Positions 33,965 to 46,319 of a DNA stretch of 64,000 bases are shown piece after piece. Under the pieces are notes generated by a model. That model saw only the letters and a program-made list of their open reading frames with translations, was not told the origin of the DNA and ran no database searches. The position numbers and the translations under genes were made by a program. This DNA is from Marisa cornuarietis (taxonomy: Eukaryota; Mollusca; Gastropoda; Architaenioglossa; Ampullariidae): assembly GCA_004794655.1 (NCBI GenBank), contig SMMW01000624.1:1426001-1490000 (forward strand), read 5' to 3'. Position 1 is the stretch's first letter; every line of letters starts with the position of its first letter.

Positions 33965-34105
33965 CCATGTTCTAGCCGCACCAGAAAAGGACCTTTCCCG
34001 AGATCGCAATGTAACCTGTGACCATGATAAGTGCCATAGCGACTTCTTCTGCTCATTAGACAGTTTCTAAAGTAGGTGTACAATACAGCTCATATAGGCC
34101 TTCAG
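33965..34105 (-). pseudogene. C1q exon 3'-end relic
   Basis: In plus orientation it shares CCAGAAAAGGA, CCTGTGACCATGAT, TTAGACAGTTTCT.AAGTAG and TGTACAA.ACAGCTC with 59400-59540, the end of the C1q exon. Frame and stop are not conserved. It is a decayed copy of the C1q-domain exon, far from any intact TRIM part. Confidence 0.65.
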
Positions 34106-34639
34106 TGTGTCGTATTTTGAGCATGACTTAGCAACTCAAATTCCGTTTACCATTATGTCAAGTGGAACTTGGTCTGGTGTGTCAGTTTGTATCGTTTAGG
34201 CCATAGATTCTAGTAGATACCTTGACAGGCGCAAAAAAATACCTGACTTTTTAGTACGCATGCCACACGTTGCAGTTTATTATGATATTTGTTTATTATT
34301 GAGTTTGGGGTCAAATTCCACTAGGATACTATATTTATGTGGAGAAAAAATACGTTTAGGTAGCGTCAACGGTAACTCATTTCTATTTCATCCTCTAGCT
34401 AAAGTTATAATAAAAAGGACTATTAGCATCGTGTTTATTGTCACAATTCAAACGACCCCTTCATCGTCCCTAATTTTTGAAGCTGATTTGTTTACTATAA
34501 CATAATATATTATGCACGCTATGATTGTTCACGGGACTTGGGAAATGGTCTCTTCGAAACCAAGGGACTTTTCTATGAGACGGAAGTTTAAACAAGTAAG
34601 ACACAGACCTTCATAGACAACACGACCAGAACATGGTTG

Positions 34640-35160
34640 TCTGTGAAAGGTAGCAGGTCAACGCGAAGATAGGAAAGATAAGTCGCTGTGTTTAAGGTAG
34701 AAGAGAACATCTGTGTATCCCTCGTGCTTCACAGCATCGAAGTCTCGGGGAATCGCGATGCGGCAGGTTGTTGTTTGTTTTGCGACTGTACATAACTTTG
34801 TCTTTTCTACACAACCGGCACACAGTTTACTTTTTCTTTTGTCATTTTATAGGATTTACGATCATAAATCGTTACATTCTGAATTTTCTGTAAACAATAC
34901 TAGCTCTGATCCATTCAAGTGCAAAAAAACTTTAAAAAGTCATTAAATTACTTCGCCCTGTAAAAGCAAACAGGCTTCTTGTTATACTGCGTGTTTGTCA
35001 GGTACTTGCTATTTAACTACATACTTTCTAACTGTCTAACACAAAGTGGGAGTCGGTGGCTTACATTTTGTAACTTTAGCAAATCTTGCATGTCAACAAA
35101 GAAAATTACAGAATACGAAAGTAAAGTACGCGATTTGCACCTGCAATCAACTACGTCATG
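34640..35160 (+). repeat. Orphan receptor upstream region
   Basis: Homologous to 27790-28260 in the same orientation, including the module at 34978-35024, but no receptor sequence follows before about 39 kb. It is either the remains of a duplicated receptor whose coding part was lost, or a dispersed repeat. Confidence 0.5.
34978..35024 (+). promoter_or_regulatory. Receptor upstream module without a gene
   Basis: TATACTGCGTGTTTGTCAG then GTACTTGCTATTTAAC. It is the same core as at 28108-28146 with substitutions in the ACACG part. Confidence 0.35.
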
Positions 35161-36717
35161 CTAGTGGACCGTTCACAACACGGAGAGTGAGAGAGAGAGA
35201 ATGATGGACAAGCTCGATTATTTGGACATTGAAAGACTGCATTTCTTGTGCTCAAGTAACAGGTTTTTTCAAAACCATGAGAAATGCAGATTTCAACGTT
35301 CGCCCTTCTTAGCCACTCGCTAACCGTACACTTGACAGAAGATCCACTCGTCTGTTTGATGTCTGCTTGTTTTTTTAGGCGAAGGAGACTTTCTTATTCC
35401 GTATGCTGTTACTCTTTGAACGATTATATTAATAACAATGAAGAACGATTACCTTTCAGATTATACAACTTCTGACAGCGCCGACCTAAAAATTCTTTCT
35501 TTGCAGATAAATCTGTGCAGGCAAAAGGCAACCCCAGTAGCTTACAGTCGTTAGGAAGTGATATGTTACAGAACATCTTTCTATTAGAGACAGATTTTTT
35601 CAGATGTATTTATCTTTTCTCCATTGCTGACTGACATCCCTCTACCCTTTACAAAGTGAAATATTAGTTTCGAACAGCAGAAATTACGCTTTTTAGATTT
35701 TACACGAATATTAAATCAATAAAAATGAAATCTTCAGGTAAGAACTGCATCCTTCTTCTCTATCATAATTACAATTTGAAAAAAACTGGAATTTATCAAT
35801 AACATTCAACATGTTGCAAATAACTTTAGACTAGTATGATGATTTTTGGTGCATTTATTAAATTATGAAAAGGCACTACTTACACACACCCACACGTATA
35901 TGTTTATGTATTAGTGTAAATATACTAAGCACTTATTGGTAACTTTCTCGAGGAATGAGTAAGATACGTATAATATATTGGGAGAGAAAGAGAAAACCGC
36001 ACACACACGCACGCACGAGGAAGCACGCACAGTCGCACAAGTGCACACACACAAAAGAATTTCAAATTTTATGCTATGTAAACTTCACCAAAATAGACAA
36101 TCAGAAACAGCTTGGAAAGTATTCACTCAGCTTGAATTAAGTAGCTGGTTAAAAAAAAATTGCATTTTTCGCGACGTGGTAAACAACTCATAAAAACACA
36201 GTGAGCTGAAACAGTAAAAAAGTTTCCCGGTCATGAAAAATTTATTTTCATAAATGTAGATATATTCAATCTTTTATTACCTTTCACTTTCTCTGCACAA
36301 TCAAACAAAAATATCTTACAATATCTATAATAAATAATTGATTTAGTTTAAGATCATTTTAAATTGTGGTAAGCCCGTGATGAAACTGTTGGAAGATTTT
36401 GGGATCAGACAGTCAAAGGGAGAAAACCCAATGATGCCGGACCATGCACACGCCTTCCACCCACGACAAAGCCAGTCAACCACTTCCAATGTCCGCACAT
36501 TCATGTTCATGTACTGGAGTCGACTGGAATGTGCAAGCAAACAACACGCAACAGTTACATATCCAATTAAATTTTGTGTTTTACAGAGTTCATCAGATTG
36601 AATATGATATATAACACACACAATAAGGTCATACGCGTATATATATAAGGCCTTCTCTGGCAAACAAAAAAGTGTCAGACATAAGCTGGATCGCCTTCTT
36701 CTTTAGTCAACAGTTTA
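35160..36717. other. Gene-free stretch with a CA-rich patch
   Basis: An interrupted CA-rich patch lies at about 35998-36052. Open frames across it reflect the repeat. Nothing else supportable. Confidence 0.45.
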
Positions 36718-36899
36718 CTGGCTTTTAGATTTGAAGAAAAAATACATGTCCTCGGAAAGACCACTCCGCTAAATCTTTGGCGAGATGGTTCCATGCCTCT
36801 GTCTTTGTCAACGTGGGTCTTAGCCCAACACCTTCTCTCCTCAGGCAAAGCACCTCGTCGATAGATGGTCTCTTGGGGCGCGGCAGGTCTTCATCAGAC
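36718..36899 (-). other. Unassigned open frame, possible exon or element relic
   Basis: On the minus strand, after an AG at about 36900 (CAATCTGTAG), a frame of about 60 codons is open to a stop near 36718. It has balanced composition: SDEDLPRPKRPSIDEVLC, then TLTKTEAWNHLAKDLAEWSF. No family recognised. It has no ATG start, so it would be an internal or terminal exon, or a fragment of a mobile element. Confidence 0.2.
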
Positions 36900-39175
36900 T
36901 CTTTTGGCTACAGATTGCGAGATCAACTCTCGCTCCTGTGTCCTTAAAAGGACATGCATCAATATCTGCGGACACTCCCATCACACAGGAAAACTGACTA
37001 CACGGGAAGTCTTAACTCTTTAGGGACAAAAGACCCCTCAGATCGAAAACTATGTTTCACTTGTCAGGTGTTTGAACATACAGTAAAGGTTTGCACCAAA
37101 AACTAAAAGGTAAAGAATGGCTACCACCGGTACAACGACTAGTATGTGCAATTTCCAGCACAAAAATATCACAGCTGAGTCAACTGCACTTTATCACAGA
37201 ACCATCAGAACGAGAAATAAAAAAGAAATTAGGGATACCTGATTAACTACCGCTAGAATAAGAGCCTCGTAGGTCAACCCGTCCGATAACCTCGGCATCT
37301 GATAATCCTGCATCAAATTCAAAGGCAGAGAATAAACCTTTACCGTGTGGGGGTGTCGAAGTCAACACCTCGTTTTACAAAGATTGCCTACAGGGATGTG
37401 TCAGACAGAATTTATCAACGGATGTCACTATAAATACAAAGGAAGTACTAGATTATATATATTAAAAATATTTATATTTGGGGACCAGTAAAAGCCCGTT
37501 ACAGCGACGAAACAAGTTTAAGACCACGTTAGTTGTCTTAAATTTAAAAAAAAACTCTTTGTTATTGCATGTCTGCATGGTTAGGTTTTAACAATAATAA
37601 AATTGTGAGTCTGGTTATATTGTCCTTTCTACTCATCTGCTTGTTCAGATGTTTCGATTTCCGGTTACAGTTTTACTAGCTATAACTAACAAAATGGAAA
37701 GAAACTGTTGGGCTGCATTTTTTGTGTGTCTTCACGCTTGAGTTGATGTTTCAGGTGAGTTATTTGATTTTTCTTTTCATTGTAGTCATCGTCTTTGTGT
37801 CGTTTCATTTGTGAAAAGCAGTCCAAGGGAGGTAACAATACTAGTACAAATATACTTCATCGGCAAACATTTACTTCCCTTTAACAAGGAGCACTGAACA
37901 CACTAGCCAAAAAGCAAAACAAACAAATACTATGCTTGTCATAAATAAATTAGCCATTGAAGGAAAATCTATTCTTTTCAGTTAATTAGTTAAGGGCATA
38001 TTTAAGACTCCGTCTAATAAACTGAGCACCATACATACCCGACTCACTTTTTCCGTTGTCTTGTTTTCATAAGTGTATAGTGTGTTTGTAATATTCCTTT
38101 TTCTTATTTTATGCCATCGCTCGGATTTTCAAGGTTGCTAGTATTGTTTTACCACCAGCTTGTTACAACACACGGTTAGACATCTACATTCGTTCCCACA
38201 CAATAAACTTTTTCTTTTTTGGGCTTCCCCGCCCTAAGAGATATCAATATATTTTTATAACAGAAAAAATGTATGCTTTCAATAGCTAAAAGAAGTACCT
38301 TCTGCTTTGCACTGTATTTCAAATCAACATTTTACTACTCTTAGACTATATTCCGTAAGGTTTAAATTGTTCATCACCCCCGAAACACCATAAATTGTTT
38401 ATCACAACAGATTATAACCACGACCAATGGTCTATATACCAGTCTTTGTGTAACTCACTGATTAGTGGCTGGGATAGTCCTTGCCTTCTATTTGAATTCT
38501 TAAAAAATAGAAATGTTCTTATTTTGCCGGGAGTTAAGCCTGTATCGCTGGTTCTGATGTTAGTCGGTGCTCAGCTGAGTAACCCCCAGTCTTGAATCCC
38601 TTCGGTCTCTGTCAGCACCACAGAGATGCTGTCTAGAGTAGCACACGGTGTTACCTTCTCTAGCACCGGCTAGACTGGACCCTCGTTGTTCTGTTCTTGC
38701 CCACGAATGAAGCCCAGGCTTACTAGGTGTTCATTGTGCCGGCACAGGTATCACAATTCTCTCGCTTGTCGAAGTTTTCAAACTTCCGGGTGCTGCCTTG
38801 GCAAAATTTAGCCAATTCCTACCCCACCAAGTGTGGTGATGGGCTTAGAACACACTGGCAACGCAACTCCTATCCCTTTCTTTTGTCTGACCGTGACATT
38901 GCTATATTTGTCAACTTTGCAATATTATTATGACATACTTTAAGAATCGCATGTTTCCTTTCTTTGCCTCGGAATTTTAGGTTTAATACATGTCCATCCA
39001 GCCACCAATCAGGAATCATACTTCTTTGGTTTTCTTCGTTTTGCGTTCATTTGGAAGACAAGCCACATAGGGGATAGGCATGTTAACGTGATTTTGCAGA
39101 TGGAGAGAATCAACTGTAAACAGTATTACACGATACAATTAACGATATTTTTGCTAACAATAAATCTGTCTGTGT
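36900..39175. other. Gene-free stretch
   Basis: AT-rich. Short open frames of 66-68 codons (38395-38595, 38727-38933) have no recognisable features. Confidence 0.5.
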
Positions 39176-40180
39176 TTACTTTAATGGCTTCCGTCTGATA
39201 CTATACATCCTTTGACGAAATCTATAAGAACGATAAAAGTAGATAAAAAAATTTAAACAGCCGTTGATTTCAGAAGATGTATAAGTAATTGCCATGGCTG
39301 ACCTGCTCAAGTCTTTAGTCAAATTGAACCTTAGGGCAACCTGTAACCATGCACACGGCGCCATGACAATGATAAAGATGCTGGCCTCGATTGCGAGCAT
39401 CTTGGTCAGCGCCAACTGTCGGTTGTTTAGGTTACTGGTGATGTAGCATCTAGTTTCTCGCCACTTTACGGCTGATCTCAGTGTTTTTACTGAAACAATC
39501 GTTGCTATTAATACAACTGTCACAGTAACAAGGGGTACGAGAGTTTCAGTCGTGATGTGTAAGAATAAATATACAAATAATTTATTTTCTGTATAAAAAG
39601 TCGTGTAAAAAATTATCCACTGTACGTGTTCTCCTACAGTAATTTTACCAGCTCTGTAAGAAACTGGGTACATAGCACACAAGACCTGTGTGAGAAGGAA
39701 ACACGAGGCTATCAGTGATGCCATTGTCTTAGTGCGCATAATGCTGGCAGCACGGTGTGGAAACACAACACAAACACACGTGTCTACAGCCACAACCATG
39801 TTGATACAAGCGGATGTCAAAGCAAACCCACGTGTAACACCTACCATTGTTACTTGCGCCTTAGAGAAGTACTCTTCATAAAATGCGATATCATAAAAAC
39901 TAATAAAGGAAGCAACAGGAAATACCGCAAACACGATGGCAAAATAGGAGCAGTAAGCCAGAGCTAGTGAGAAGAGACACAGGTTCATACGGTCTCTAAG
40001 ACCCTGTCGCCAGAACACCAGGCAGTTAAAGATATTGGTTGGTATGCCCATCAGACATTCCACACTTAAAACACCTGCGTACCATACAAGCTCTACAATA
40101 TTTTGAATTTTACTACTGGTGACATTAGTAGAAATGTCTGAGCCTAACACTAAAATGTCGGATATGTTTAAGGTTATCAT
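39176..40180 (-). CDS. Rhodopsin-type chemosensory-like receptor, intact
   Basis: 334 codons from the ATG at 40178-40180 (MITLNISD); the open frame extends upstream only with non-ATG codons. Seven hydrophobic helices are visible. The N-terminus has sequons NIS and NVT. TM1 is GIPTNIFNCLVFWRQG, TM2 MNLCLFSLALAYCS, TM3 ends AVDTCVCVVFPH (D-T-C in place of E-R-C/DRY), loop 3 has VKTLRSAVKWRET, TM6 ends IVMAPCAWLQVAL, TM7 SSEINGCLNFFIYFYRSYRF. It is clearly the same family as the other eight loci but the most divergent and the only one complete with no lesion. The GN pair of TM1 is TN here. Family knowledge: class A GPCRs of this kind are expanded in gastropods and proposed as chemosensory receptors; the ligand and the loss of the usual Arg are unresolved. 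Confidence 0.88.
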   Translation of the reverse strand: MITLNISDILVLGSDISTNVTSSKIQNIVELVWYAGVLSVECLMGIPTNIFNCLVFWRQGLRDRMNLCLFSLALAYCSYFAIVFAVFPVASFISFYDIAFYEEYFSKAQVTMVGVTRGFALTSACINMVVAVDTCVCVVFPHRAASIMRTKTMASLIASCFLLTQVLCAMYPVSYRAGKITVGEHVQWIIFYTTFYTENKLFVYLFLHITTETLVPLVTVTVVLIATIVSVKTLRSAVKWRETRCYITSNLNNRQLALTKMLAIEASIFIIVMAPCAWLQVALRFNLTKDLSRSAMAITYTSSEINGCLNFFIYFYRSYRFRQRMYSIRRKPLK

Positions 40181-40228
40181 GGCAGATATCAAGCTTACTG
40201 AGACTTGTTGATTAAAAAAATACAACAC

Positions 40229-41150
40229 TAACTATGAGAACTAAAATTACCACTAAAAAAAGAAAAAAAAGAGACAAATGTTTCCACACTAATGTAGGAG
40301 TTGGCTTAAAGATGAGACTTTTCTTCAGCTTTTCGAAAAATCTGTTACCTTAGTAAACATAGAGCTTACCAATGTTTTATAGTCAAATGTCACCAAAATA
40401 GCTTTCTGTGAAAATATTTAATTAGGGTGGACATCATAACACAAATCACGGCAGGTGTCAAGTTTGGGAAAATTCATTTGTATGCAAAAAGTAGGACGAT
40501 AACTATAAAAACGTGTGCTGCACAGAAGCAAATTAAACAACATAAACCGAGATAAACATAAATAGTAATATGTAAACAATAAGAAAAGAAAAGAAACCTC
40601 TTTAACTATTTATAGTTGTGTTATATCTGCCAAAATGAGTTAATGAGCGTACACAAAGATCACAAATTATTTAGTCCGATTTTTTTCTTGTCTTTACTAG
40701 CTGCTGATGCCATGAAACGTCATGAAAAAAATTGCAAGAAATTTCAGTATTGTACGAAGGATTCACAATTAAACAATTTGAGCTCTCGAAGTTTCGGCGA
40801 TGGGAGTTGCAACAGGAGAGATTCTTGCACTTGATGGAAGCAGATCTCACCTTATTAACAGTAAAGCCCAAGAACAGTAGTGTAATATTTTCTTCGCAGC
40901 TGTCCGTGCAACGACCTAGCCAGCAAAATATTTGCAAGTCGAAGTCGAAAATCAAGAGCAAAAAGGTTTGTTTATATAATAATCCTAATGGTGATAGCTT
41001 TGGCTAAAATTATAATCTTGAACACAAAAATCAGTACTTGTAAATTTCAAAGCTTTATGTCGTATTTACTATTATTTACTTATTGACTTTTTACAAAACA
41101 CATTTGGCTGACAGTTTTCTGTACTATCGTCGTTAAATTACAGCGGGTTG
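40229..41150. other. Spacer between divergent receptors
   Basis: No gene supported. Open frames of 72-96 codons at 40616-41007 overlap one another on both strands and lack features. Confidence 0.45.
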
Positions 41151-41162
41151 TAGAAGCAAATG

Positions 41163-41210
41163 GGTTTGTTTGCTTATTGGGCGTTTGTCAGACACGCGAT
41201 TAAACATTTA
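41163..41210 (+). promoter_or_regulatory. Receptor upstream module
   Basis: GCTTATTGGGCGTTTGTCAG then ACACGCGATTAAAC, about 640 bp before the ATG at 41845. A short GT run (about 41296-41306) lies between. Confidence 0.45.
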
Positions 41211-41844
41211 TTTCAGGTGGATTGAGGAACATGCAGTTGTAAGGCTGAGAAATTCTAATGTCAGCATAAATAATATAGAATATCTGTCTGTATCCGTGTG
41301 TGTGTAGATACAAATGTGCGTGCCTGCTCACTCGTTTGTTTTTTTCAACTGTTTCAGTTTTAAGCGTCTATTGTGATTTCTTTTCTCATCTGCATACTAA
41401 GAAAATTAGTTTGTGATTTCTAAGACTTAAATTATATAAAATAGTTTGCAAAAGTCAATTATTATAACGTAACTCGTTATTTGGAGGGATTAAACCAATA
41501 AATACACAACCAACTGTTGACCAGTGTTTTAAAATAAATACACTTCAAAGGAACACATTTCTAAGATGTTTGCAAAAATTTGTCAGTGCAAAAAAAAATT
41601 TGTTGAAACTTTGCCTTGCTCAAATAGATGTAGCTCTTAGAGATTTAAAAAATGTAAATATAACATTTTGTATTTATCATATAAAATAAACCATTCCTAT
41701 TTTTTCAGACTGATGCTAATATTTATGTACAGCACTTTTATTGGTTTTATAATAAATTCTAAAGCAGAACAGAAGTAAAATTCAAACATGTTAAATTTAC
41801 CGGCAAGACTCTTTCCGACGTTTTTATTGAGCTCGATATAAGTT

Positions 41845-42876
41845 ATGAACAACTTAACAACAGACACGACAAATTTTGTAACAGTTGTATCGGACATGGA
41901 TGACTTTTTCTACGATGCAAGTAGTATGGAGATACGACAGATTGTACAAACAGTTTTCCATGGTGGTCTAACAACACTCGTGTGTCTCATTGGAATCCCA
42001 GGAAACATCATCAACTGCCTGGTGTTCTGGCGACAGGGACTACAAGACCGCATGAACTTGTGTCTCTTCTCTCTCGCGCTGACTGATGTCTGTTACTTGT
42101 TGTGTGTCTTTACAATGTTTTCTATGGCATCGTTTATAACTTGGTGTGACACAACTCTCGGCGAGGAATACTATGTAAGGACTCAAACCTCTTTAGGATT
42201 TTTGTTCATTGCTGTTTGATCTATTTCTATTTTTATTGGCGCCGTGATCGCGGTGGAGAGATGCATGTGTGTTCTATTTCCACTCAGCGCCGCCATTTAT
42301 ATAAGAACAAAAACTTTGGGAATTTTACTGGGTATGTGCTTTCTTCTCTTCTTCTGTGGTGGTCTCTAATTCAACCTTTCATTCAAGCCTCGATCTTCAA
42401 GGAGCTTAGAAAAAAAGCAGTGGTCACTTGCTCCTACAGTATTCTATCAACAGTATAGTGCAATTTACAAAATAGTAGTAAGCATTTTGCTTGAAACAGT
42501 TCTACGAATGACTTGCTTTGTGATAGTGTGTGTCAGTACCGCTGTGACTGTACACAAGCTGAGAGCAGCGAGGACGTGGAGACAACAGACGACCTCGACA
42601 TCCGGTAACATCAGCAGCCAACAGGCGGCTCTCACCTCCTTGTTAGTCATCGTGTCCATCATCTACATCACAACATTATTGCCAGCTGCCACGTGGCAAA
42701 TGGCTCTACTCGTTTTGCCATTACCGCTTACATATTAACGGTTATACTTCCTATATACGACAGTCGGTGCAGCCGTTCATACATTTCCACCGATTAACAG
42801 TTGTTTTCACATTTTTGTTTATTTTTCTCGCTCGCAACGCTTTCGTGAGACCTGTAAAATGATTTTTTTAAAGTAA
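41845..42876 (+). pseudogene. Rhodopsin-type receptor with three in-frame stops
   Basis: One reading frame covers the whole family length (343 codons plus a final TAA at 42874-42876) from ATG at 41845 (MNNLTTDTTNF). It is interrupted by TGA at 42217-42219 (start of TM3), TAA at about 42367-42369 (end of TM4) and TAA at 42736-42738 (before TM7). There is no frameshift. TM1 GIPGNIINCLVFWRQG, TM3 VERCMCVLFPL, loop 3 KLRAARTWRQQT and TM7 PPINSCFHIFVYFSRS are all recognisable. Stops without indels suggest fairly recent loss. Confidence 0.88.
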
Positions 42877-44300
42877 GTAAACAACTTTGTTTTAGACACA
42901 AGCGTACTTCTTTTATGTCGAAATAAGTTATTACAAGCTCGCTTTGCTTCACTTGTTACACTGCACATCCCTAAGCGATTTCTCCCAGCCCCGCTTTCTA
43001 ATCCTCCTGCTGTATGAACCACTCATGTCGAACCTGCAACACAGTAATATTTATCTACAGACTAAAATGCTATTGAGGATTGAACTTATCTATTACAAAA
43101 GTATGTCACACAATCATTAACCATTGAGATATGGTTTACCTCACAGTGGCGTGAATAATGGATATAAATGTAAATTGTACAGGGAGCAATCCGTTTGTTG
43201 TGATAGTCGTGCGCTGCTGTGCTTGTTTTTATTTGTTTCCTCCCTTGTCTCACCTTGATCAGACTCCTTGACTTGCGGTATCGGTACAAGTTTTGCTGCA
43301 TGCCTGTCTCTAGCAGGTGGTAAGTTTTGACGAAGACTTTTGCAGAAAACGTCTATCGATATCTTCCATTAGAAAAAAGCATAGTGTCCAAGTGAACGTG
43401 AGACCAAATTTAGCCACTGATCAAAGAAAACAAACTGCTCAACGGATAACATTGTCTTAGAGCGCTTCAAAGGAAGTAATCCTAAACAGATTCCGTATTT
43501 TCGCAAGAAGTAGACACTCTTATTCTCGGATTGTAGTTCGGAGACATGGACGCTTGGTGTAAATGGAAACATGTATTGTGACCACAGTTAGTACAGTAGT
43601 TGAGTAGACCACAAATAATTTTAATAGATACGTATGTAATTTCGTATAATAAATCTTAATTCACATTGAGATTGATTCTATTTGTGCTTTGATGTATGTG
43701 AATATTACGAGAGCATTGTCACTCTCACCGAATTAAACTAAAATTACATCAGCAGGTTGTTGGCTTCTTTTTTTTTTAGTACTTTCAGGACATAAGCTTT
43801 AGACAAGTTCAACAAATACTTTTTCTTTAAAAGAAGTGTTTAGAAGCTTTGAATTTTGTAAATTTATTATTAGTATTTTTTCCAATAGCATTTAAGTGGA
43901 ACCTCGATTCTCTGGGGTCGCCTAAAAAAAACCTGCTAGACATCACAAGACAAATAAGATTTCGGCACCAAGAATTCCGACTACAAAAAGGTACAGTATG
44001 TATGTCACAGCTTAAGTTTTCTTTGTTAATGGGTTTCTGAGAATTATTTAAAAGGATTGAAAGTTTAGTATTTGTGCACCAGTCAGCTGATCCCCTGCTG
44101 TGAAAAACCATTAGACTTACTCCAATGGCGCCGATATGTCGGGGTCCTGTGCGGTATTGAAAAGAAAAGGAGTTGTTTTGTCAGCTGCTACAACATTACA
44201 AATTTTTTAACGTGCCGAAAAGGAGAAATCAGCTGCAGAGCTTTCATCGGAATTTGATATCGGAAATCAAACAGTGTGTAATACGGCACCTAACCTAATA
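42877..44300. other. Gene-free stretch
   Basis: AT-rich, overlapping short frames on both strands near 43.9 kb without recognisable features. Confidence 0.5.
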
Positions 44301-44304
44301 TCTC

Positions 44305-44366
44305 CTTCTCAACCGCTAAGAGCTCGCTCCTTACGAGCATCAGTAAGCGCTATATAAGCAGCCCGT

Positions 44367-44405
<39 letters not shown>
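44305..44405 (+). mobile_element. Short LINE/SINE 3' tail with (ATT)n
   Basis: AACCGCTAAGAGC ... AGCGCTATATAAGCAG then (ATT)n. Same layout as the 3' end of the 1.2-5.2 kb LINE, but a different sequence between the two GCGCT boxes. Confidence 0.55.
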
Positions 44406-44407
<2 letters not shown>

Positions 44408-44989
44408 TAATTAAACCTGTGGTCAGTGCATGTCAGTCCACAGTTGAGCAGAGTATGCTAGAAAACGTTTAAGATTTACCTGACAGTGGATTCCTACCAA
44501 CACTTAGAACATTTTTTTTTCATTTAGGCATCAATGTACACGTTGCGTATGTGTAGTTAGATAAAACTAAACAAAATTAATAAAAAAGAAATTAACTAAC
44601 GATGGCAAATTTAATGTAGCAGAGACAGAGTAAAATGTTTAATTTTCGCACTTGTCCCTGAATAAAGAATGAAAAATAAAATTATATTAAACACAGGCTA
44701 TAGAACTTTCTGTTGAATACTTTTAAACAAGGGAGGCAAACGTGTTTATCGCTGAAGCAGCGTTGGATTACTCCCCTTTCCCGCTTCAAAAACACACTAG
44801 CTTTGTACGTCACGTGATCAGCGGAACAGCATCTCACCATTATCATCTTGTAGGTTAAAAAAGAGAAAGCAGAACAGGTTGTACACACAATTGTGGAGCA
44901 GTCACAGGGCCGCAAAATGTTTTCCATTTTTACGACTTTTATCATCGCTGTGAACTACTCATGTGTTTGAAAATGTTGTACAAATGAGG

Positions 44990-45365
44990 GTATTTCTTCG
45001 CTTTTATATTGAACTGAAAGGTTTTGTTAAGCGATGAAATCACACCACCATCACGGAAAGTAATAAATGACATCACAGAAAATACGAAGAAGGAAAACAA
45101 CAAGTGCAGGAAATCAGTCAGCGCGAGAGAGAAGAGACACAAGTTAATGCGGTCTTGTAGTCCCTGTCACCAGAACACCAGGCAGTTGATGATGTTTCCT
45201 GGGATTCCAATGAGACACAGAAGTGTTGTTAGACTGGCAGAAAAAAACTGTTTCTACTATCTGTCGTATCTCATTTGTGGCATCGTAGAAATTGTTCTCT
45301 GTCTGCGATACATCTGTTACAAAAGTTACCTTGTGCGTTGTTAGTTTACTTACTGTGTTGTTCAT
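44990..45365 (-). pseudogene. Receptor N-terminal fragment with frameshift
   Basis: ATG at 45363-45365 (MNNTVSKLTTHK) through EIRQIVETVFF. Expansion of a T run (A run in plus) then shifts the frame; the original frame resumes in TM1-TM2. The WRQG Arg codon has become a stop (TGA) and the DRMN Met is Ile. The match continues through MCLFSLALTDFLHLLF to FITFRDGG and stops; TM3-TM7 are absent. Dead 3'-truncated copy. Confidence 0.85.
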
Positions 45366-45884
45366 TGTCCTTTTAACAATGGTGGATAACTTTCAAATGC
45401 CTTAGTTACGTACGAAAAAAAATCTCACCGGTAAACTTAATATACCTGAGTTCTTGTAGTCTTTTGGTTGTTTTTATTCTGCTAATCTGCTTTTATATTA
45501 AAGGAAGACCATAAAAACTATACTAACAGTAAACATTAGCATTGTTCTAAAATAAAGTCTAATTTTGTGAAAAAGTCATCTTCACATTTGAGAAATTCAT
45601 TAGGAGGTACATTCATCTAAAAATGGGTAAAAAAACTTTTTCAATGAATTTTTAAAGGAATATTTGAGAACAATCTCTTTCCTTTTAAGAGGATTTGCTC
45701 CAAACATTTACACAGAAGTGTACGTGTTCTTCCTGTTTTGGTGCGACGATATAATAAATAAGTAAATAGTTAAATCCTAAAAAGTAACACAATTCATATG
45801 TTAAACAGGTCGCAAATTCTATAAAATTCAAATGTTGTTCGATAAATAATAAAAGAAAGGAAGGCTCTTTAATCCATACGAGCA

Positions 45885-45887
<3 letters not shown>

Positions 45888-45916
<29 letters not shown>
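45888..45916. repeat. (CA)n microsatellite between receptor and module
   Basis: CA run seen directly, between the receptor start at 45365 and the module at 46063-46100. Confidence 0.95.
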
Positions 45917-45918
<2 letters not shown>

Positions 45919-46062
45919 GCAAAAACACACACCCACATTCATATCTATTCACGCATGAGTGTTGACATGGGAAATTAGCACGCACATTCTGTTTTTTTTA
46001 CATAACATATTTGCTTAGACTTATGAATATGAACATCCCAATGTATATAGAAAACGTGTATA

Positions 46063-46100
46063 TTTAAACACGTGTCTTACAAACACCCAGTAAACAAACA
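46063..46100 (-). promoter_or_regulatory. Receptor upstream module
   Basis: On the minus strand: GTTTACTGGGTGTTTGTAAG then ACACGTGTTTAAAT, about 700 bp upstream of the broken 45.0 kb receptor. It contains CACGTG. Confidence 0.45.
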
Positions 46101-46319
46101 TACCCGTTGTCGGTGCACCATATTTTTAGGGAAGCAGTGTATGTAGTGTGTGACTGCAAGCTGAACGTATAGAGTCGTTAGTCGTGGACATTGTATGTGT
46201 ACCGGAATAGAATTCAGACATCACTACTATAAGCCTCATATATTTAGTGTGTTTAACGGAATAAGGAACGTTGTGGTAAGTTTGCGATTTTAGCAACACG
46301 CAATAAAATATATTACTAA

